A DNA stretch of 64,000 nt, from assembly GCA_963662175.1 (NCBI GenBank), contig OY759215.1, forward strand, positions 28,522,066-28,586,065, in the 5' to 3' direction. The position numbers and the translations under genes are program-made. Source of the DNA: Aradus depressus. Taxonomy: Eukaryota; Arthropoda; Insecta; Hemiptera; Aradidae. The notes beneath the pieces were generated by a model that made no database searches, was not told where the DNA came from, and saw only the letters and a list, made by a program, of their open reading frames with translations. Positions 61,176 through 64,000 of the stretch are shown one piece after another (position 1 is the first letter of the stretch; every line of letters starts with the position of its first letter).

Positions 61176-61201
61176 TGGAACACGCGGAAATGTTTCCTTG
61201 A
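61176..61201 (+). CDS. possible terminal coding exon linked to 58472-58665
   Basis: Acceptor CTCATCCATTTTTCAG ends at 61175. In the phase left by the exon at 58472, the next codons read LEHAEMFP and then TGA (61199-61201). Phase agreement alone has a one-in-three chance, so the link is weak. Other frames behind this acceptor are open for 18 and 32 codons. Confidence 0.2.
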
Positions 61202-61304
61202 CCTCGTCGACGGGACGATCTGGGAAAATTAAGGTGGTTCCCATTTCTGTACTACCGTATCGGTACTAAAGTTTTTTTTTTTTTTTGGTTAAGAAATTTT
61301 TTAT

Positions 61305-61450
61305 TTCCCCTTTTGTACTAAGTTTAGGGGAAGTTATGTAATCGTTCAAAAACGCGACGAGTTTCAATAGAATTTCATGTTTTCCGACCCCTGTTGATTT
61401 CAAAAATAATTTTTTTTTTGTGTATGTGCGTCTGTAGAGCACGATTATCT
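61305..61450 (-). repeat. TIR-A right-end fragment, minus strand
   Basis: TACTAAGTTTAGGGGAAGTT, ATGTAATCGTTCAAAAACGC and GAATTTCATGTTTTCCGACC, ending near GTAGAGCACGATTATCTTGA. Confidence 0.6.
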
Positions 61451-61589
61451 TGAGAGAAAGTGGAAAAAAAAAAGTTAAATGCAATAACTTAAGCATTATT
61501 TTAGTTAAAATTATTGTTAAGATTGTATAACTTGTAGTAAATATTTGTAGCTATAATGGAAAAAAACTTCTTGCAATGGGAAATTTGGC

Positions 61590-62180
61590 AATATAGGCTA
61601 TTTCCTCTTTTTGAAAACCCAGAATCTCGAGACCTCTCCTCCAGCGATTTTTCTTTAATTTCGGCAGTTGAGTGAAATCTCTGCCCTTTTATGGATCTTT
61701 TGAGTTTCGGAAACAGGAAAAAGTCCGCAGGGGCCAGGTCTGGTAGTACGGGGGCTGGGGGATGACACCCATGGCGTTTTTTCTACAATAATCGCGAATG
61801 AGCAATGCAGAATGAACAGGCGCGTTGTCATGGTGCAGCACCCCCTTCCACTTCGCCACAGCTCAGGTCTCTTTCTACTCACAACCTCACGCAAATGTCT
61901 CAGGGTTAGTTTCAGATTTCATGGACGGTTGTTAGTCGACGATTTGATTGCACGAAAGCGTTCACTCTGACAACATGATCGTCGTCACTCGAAGTTGATG
62001 GGCGTCCTGAGCGAGGATTGTCTTTTGATGATGTTTGGCCTTCAAGAGGTTCAATTGTACCACCACTCATGACACCAAAAGCCTCTTGCAACATCCGAAA
62101 AGTTTCTGTAAACATTTTACCCGACTTCACACAAAACAGCTGAGCTCAGGAAGAGCCACAACAACTAATGCTGCCAACCG
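61590..62180 (-). pseudogene. mariner transposase, internally deleted and frameshifted
   Basis: The minus strand encodes, in order, KMFTETFRMLQEAFGVMSGG and NPRSGRPSTSSDDDHVVRVN (N-terminal HTH region; mariner proteins have DDPRSGRPST here), then QSNRRLTTVHEI. After a deletion and frameshifts come LREVVSRKRPELWRSG, HHDNAPVHSALLIRDY (second catalytic Asp in HDNAP) and DLAPADFFLFPKLKRSIKGQ (third Asp position, APxDFFLFPKLK). The central part with the first catalytic Asp is deleted. Start and terminal repeats are not identified. It is clearly inactive. Order and motifs leave little doubt about the family. Confidence 0.88.
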
Positions 62181-62675
62181 ACGCTCCGTTACCGCTCAAT
62201 CCAAAAAGTCCTGCAACTTATTGATCAACCCTCGAATATGAACCATTCAATATTCGTACTAGCAAATATGAAATAGTACAATAAAAATCCCCATTTTGTA
62301 TAATATGTATTCAACATTGACCTGGGATGGAGGCAGGATGGATCTTTAATTGAGATTCTGACCGGCCGTCCACCTTCGTGCTCTGATTGTTTCTGGGAAA
62401 GTGGGCTCCTTGTAAAGCTGAGCACACACCACTTATCCTACTTATTATTGTACATACGATAGTCTCCTACTTATATTAACAGTATATTATTAATTTACAG
62501 TATATTATTAATATATTAATTAAAACTGATGCATTTGTCGTACCTACTTATCTGCAGGTAATTTGAAGAAATTATCTAGTTCCTTGATATATATGTTGAC
62601 TTATGACATATGGCATTTAAGACATATAATTATTTTGTGTATACATACCTGCATAAAATTATGTCTCCGTATAAC
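62181..62675. other. unannotated stretch
   Basis: No gene seen. TATCTGCAG directly followed by GTAATTT at about 62555 is a weak second acceptor-donor abutment with a poor pyrimidine tract. Confidence 0.4.
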
Positions 62676-62757
62676 AGTTAGGTCGTGCTGATAACTCAGA
62701 GGTGGGGTTCTAGCCGACTGAGCTCAAGATCGCGTGTTCGAAACTCCCGAGGCCCTC
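62676..62757 (+). repeat. SINE-A head only
   Basis: GGTCGTGCTGATAACTCAGA, GACTGAGCTCAAGATCGCG and GTTCGAAACTCCCGAGGCCC. Body absent. Confidence 0.7.
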
Positions 62758-62779
62758 AAAAGTAATTTGTAATTTTTCA

Positions 62780-62920
62780 AAATAATTTGTTGTTGTGAAT
62801 CCAGAATCCTCTAACGACGACACCTATTGATTTTAAGCCAAATTTATCGAAGGAGGGGGGGGGGGGGAATTGGAGTGTGGCTCAACTCAAAGGCCCTAAT
62901 AACTGCCATTTTATTTAAGA
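62780..62920 (-). repeat. TIR-A internal fragment
   Basis: GAATCCAGAATCCTCTAACG, ACGACACCTATTGATTTTAA and CTCAACTCAAAGGCCCTAAT with a G11 run. Confidence 0.65.
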
Positions 62921-63127
62921 ATCGGTTCTCAGACTCAATTTTACCGGGCAGTTCACATCTTTTGAATAACGTTATGTGTATAATAACTGTTATTAGCATG
63001 TCTTATTTATTAATTATCACTAACTCATGTTATTAACTAGATTTTATTTTTTGTTTCACATGGCATGGACTGTTCTAATTTTTAGCAACAGACTATTTAT
63101 GGTCTCACTGTACTTTCTGAAATATCC

Positions 63128-63222
63128 TTGGGTGTAGTAATATGAATTTCGTGACGCTGGGATTCTAACCCATTTTCTTTGAGTTCATTGTTCAGGCAAC
63201 TTGTCCACCCACCCATCGAGTC
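63128..63222 (-). repeat. SINE-C, minus strand
   Basis: On the minus strand: GGACAAGTTGCCTGAACAAT, CAAAGAAAATGGGTTAGAAT, CCCAGCGTCACGAAATTCAT. Shares the CAAAGAA(G/A)A..GGGTT..AT and CGTCAC/CACGAA segments with 39067-39165. Confidence 0.45.
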
Positions 63223-63509
63223 CCCTATTAATCCTGATTATATGGGACTTCGTGCATTGTAGTCTTTATATCCTCTCTGCTATTTTTGCAAGTTCTCTTA
63301 TTTGTGTTAGACCTTTTAAGGATTCTAGCCTTTAGACGGAAATAGGATCTCTTTCTGGGGGTTTCATGTGTCTGTTCCTCATTTAGTCTCTTCAGAAAAC
63401 CTGGCAATCGAACGATCAACTGGTACACTTCAAGGGGATTCAAGTGCATTTTAGTGGCCTAAAGATAGGAAGTAGGAAATTGTCCAGGAAAAAAAAATTA
63501 AATTTCACT

Positions 63510-63880
63510 TCTCCAGTTATACAAGGTATAGGGGCAGTTATGCAATCGGTCAGAAATTAGATGTTGTTTTCACCGGAATGTCCGCGTCGGTGAATCACCG
63601 TACGTACTTCCGCAGAACGAATTCATCAATAATGTTCTTGCTATCCCTTCAAAATCAATAGTTGACTTACACAAGAGCTTCTGAATCCTCATATTGAATT
63701 TTGTGTCGATAAATTCAATTCTTTGGCAGTTATTAGGGTTTTTGTGTTTAGCCTCCTCCTAATCCCTATTTCCCTTTAACCGATTTGGCTGAAAAACAAT
63801 GGATGTCGTCCTTATGAAGTTTTGGATGTATGTAAAATTTCGTGTCGAGGAAATCTGTTCACAGATTCATACAGAGACAT
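63510..63880. mobile_element. TIR-A inverted pair
   Basis: 63510-63587 is an inverted right end (CTTCTCCAGTTATACAAGGT, GCAGTTATGCAATCGGTCAG). It is followed at 63587 by a plus-strand left end (GTCGGTGAATCACCGTACGT, CTTCCGCAGAACGAATTCAT) running to ATTTCGTGTCGAGGAAATCT. A second head-to-head composite, like 1030-1412. Confidence 0.7.
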
Positions 63881-64000
63881 GTATTATTTTTTCATGCCAA
63901 CTTGAAGTAAATATTTAGAGCATTTAATGTAAAGATAATTTCTTGCAATGTTGCCTGGAAAATGTTGCCAAAGATGCTGTTCTCTTTTTGTGAAACCAGA

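Overview
Organism and overall character. This is AT-rich eukaryotic DNA from a large, repeat-laden genome. No bacterial gene, operon or ribosome binding site is visible. The relics (Jockey-type LINEs, mariner, pogo/Tigger-like and PIF/Harbinger derivatives, a Helitron, tRNA-derived SINEs) and the TTAGG-like SINE tails point to an arthropod, most likely an insect; a hemipteran is my guess, not shown. No complete protein-coding gene is present. Most long open frames are chance frames inside repeats.

Repeat families (local names). SINE-A: about 340 bp, with a tRNA-like head (A and B boxes), a TTTATTTTA/TAAAATAAA hairpin and a CCTAACCT tail. It is the commonest element, with about 30 full or partial copies. 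TIR-A: about 590 bp, terminal CTTCCCCAGC / GCTGGGGAAG, about 20 copies and fragments. TIR-B: about 550 bp, marked by TTGACCATTTTCGCGATG and ACTTTACTTCGGGGCC. TIR-C: 240 bp, terminal ATATGTGATGTGGTCATTAC. HH-FB: several unrelated-looking fold-back or single-arm elements that share a hammerhead-ribozyme-like core; three insertions have an 11-13 bp target-site duplication and one more has a 12 bp candidate with one mismatch.

Layout. 1-6 kb: fold-back elements, two minus-strand SINE-A copies and a 54-bp tandem array. 6-7.5 kb: a PIF/Harbinger derivative with a transposase relic, then a good candidate host exon (7339-7465). 7.8-15 kb: SINE-A copies, TIR-A copies and a complete pogo-like MITE inside a TIR-A. 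15-29 kb: TIR-B/TIR-C blocks, a second Harbinger derivative (with a MADF relic) lying inside a SINE-A, an RT relic, and a second pogo-like MITE inside a SINE-A. 29.9-31.85 kb: a 116-bp satellite of 17 copies. 32-36 kb: composite TIR-A copies carrying an HH-FB element and a 5'-truncated LINE with poly(A). 36.9 kb: a zero-length-exon (ratchet) splice motif. 38-48 kb: more SINE/TIR, a fold-back in a SINE-A, a Helitron. 49-56 kb: a pseudogene of an unnamed protein family, Jockey relics, AT-rich ORF remnants. 56-58.3 kb: two strong fold-back elements. 58.4-61.2 kb: candidate plus-strand exons of an unidentified host gene. 61.6-62.2 kb: a broken mariner.

How it works together. The window is best read as deep intronic or intergenic DNA built by layered insertion. 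The order of insertion can be read from nesting: LINE and HH-FB in TIR-A; pogo-like, Harbinger and fold-back elements in SINE-A; SINE-A in TIR-B. Candidate exons and the ratchet motif are all on the plus strand, so a very long plus-strand transcription unit is possible but unproven. The most unusual content is the set of fold-back retroelement-like insertions with hammerhead-like cores.
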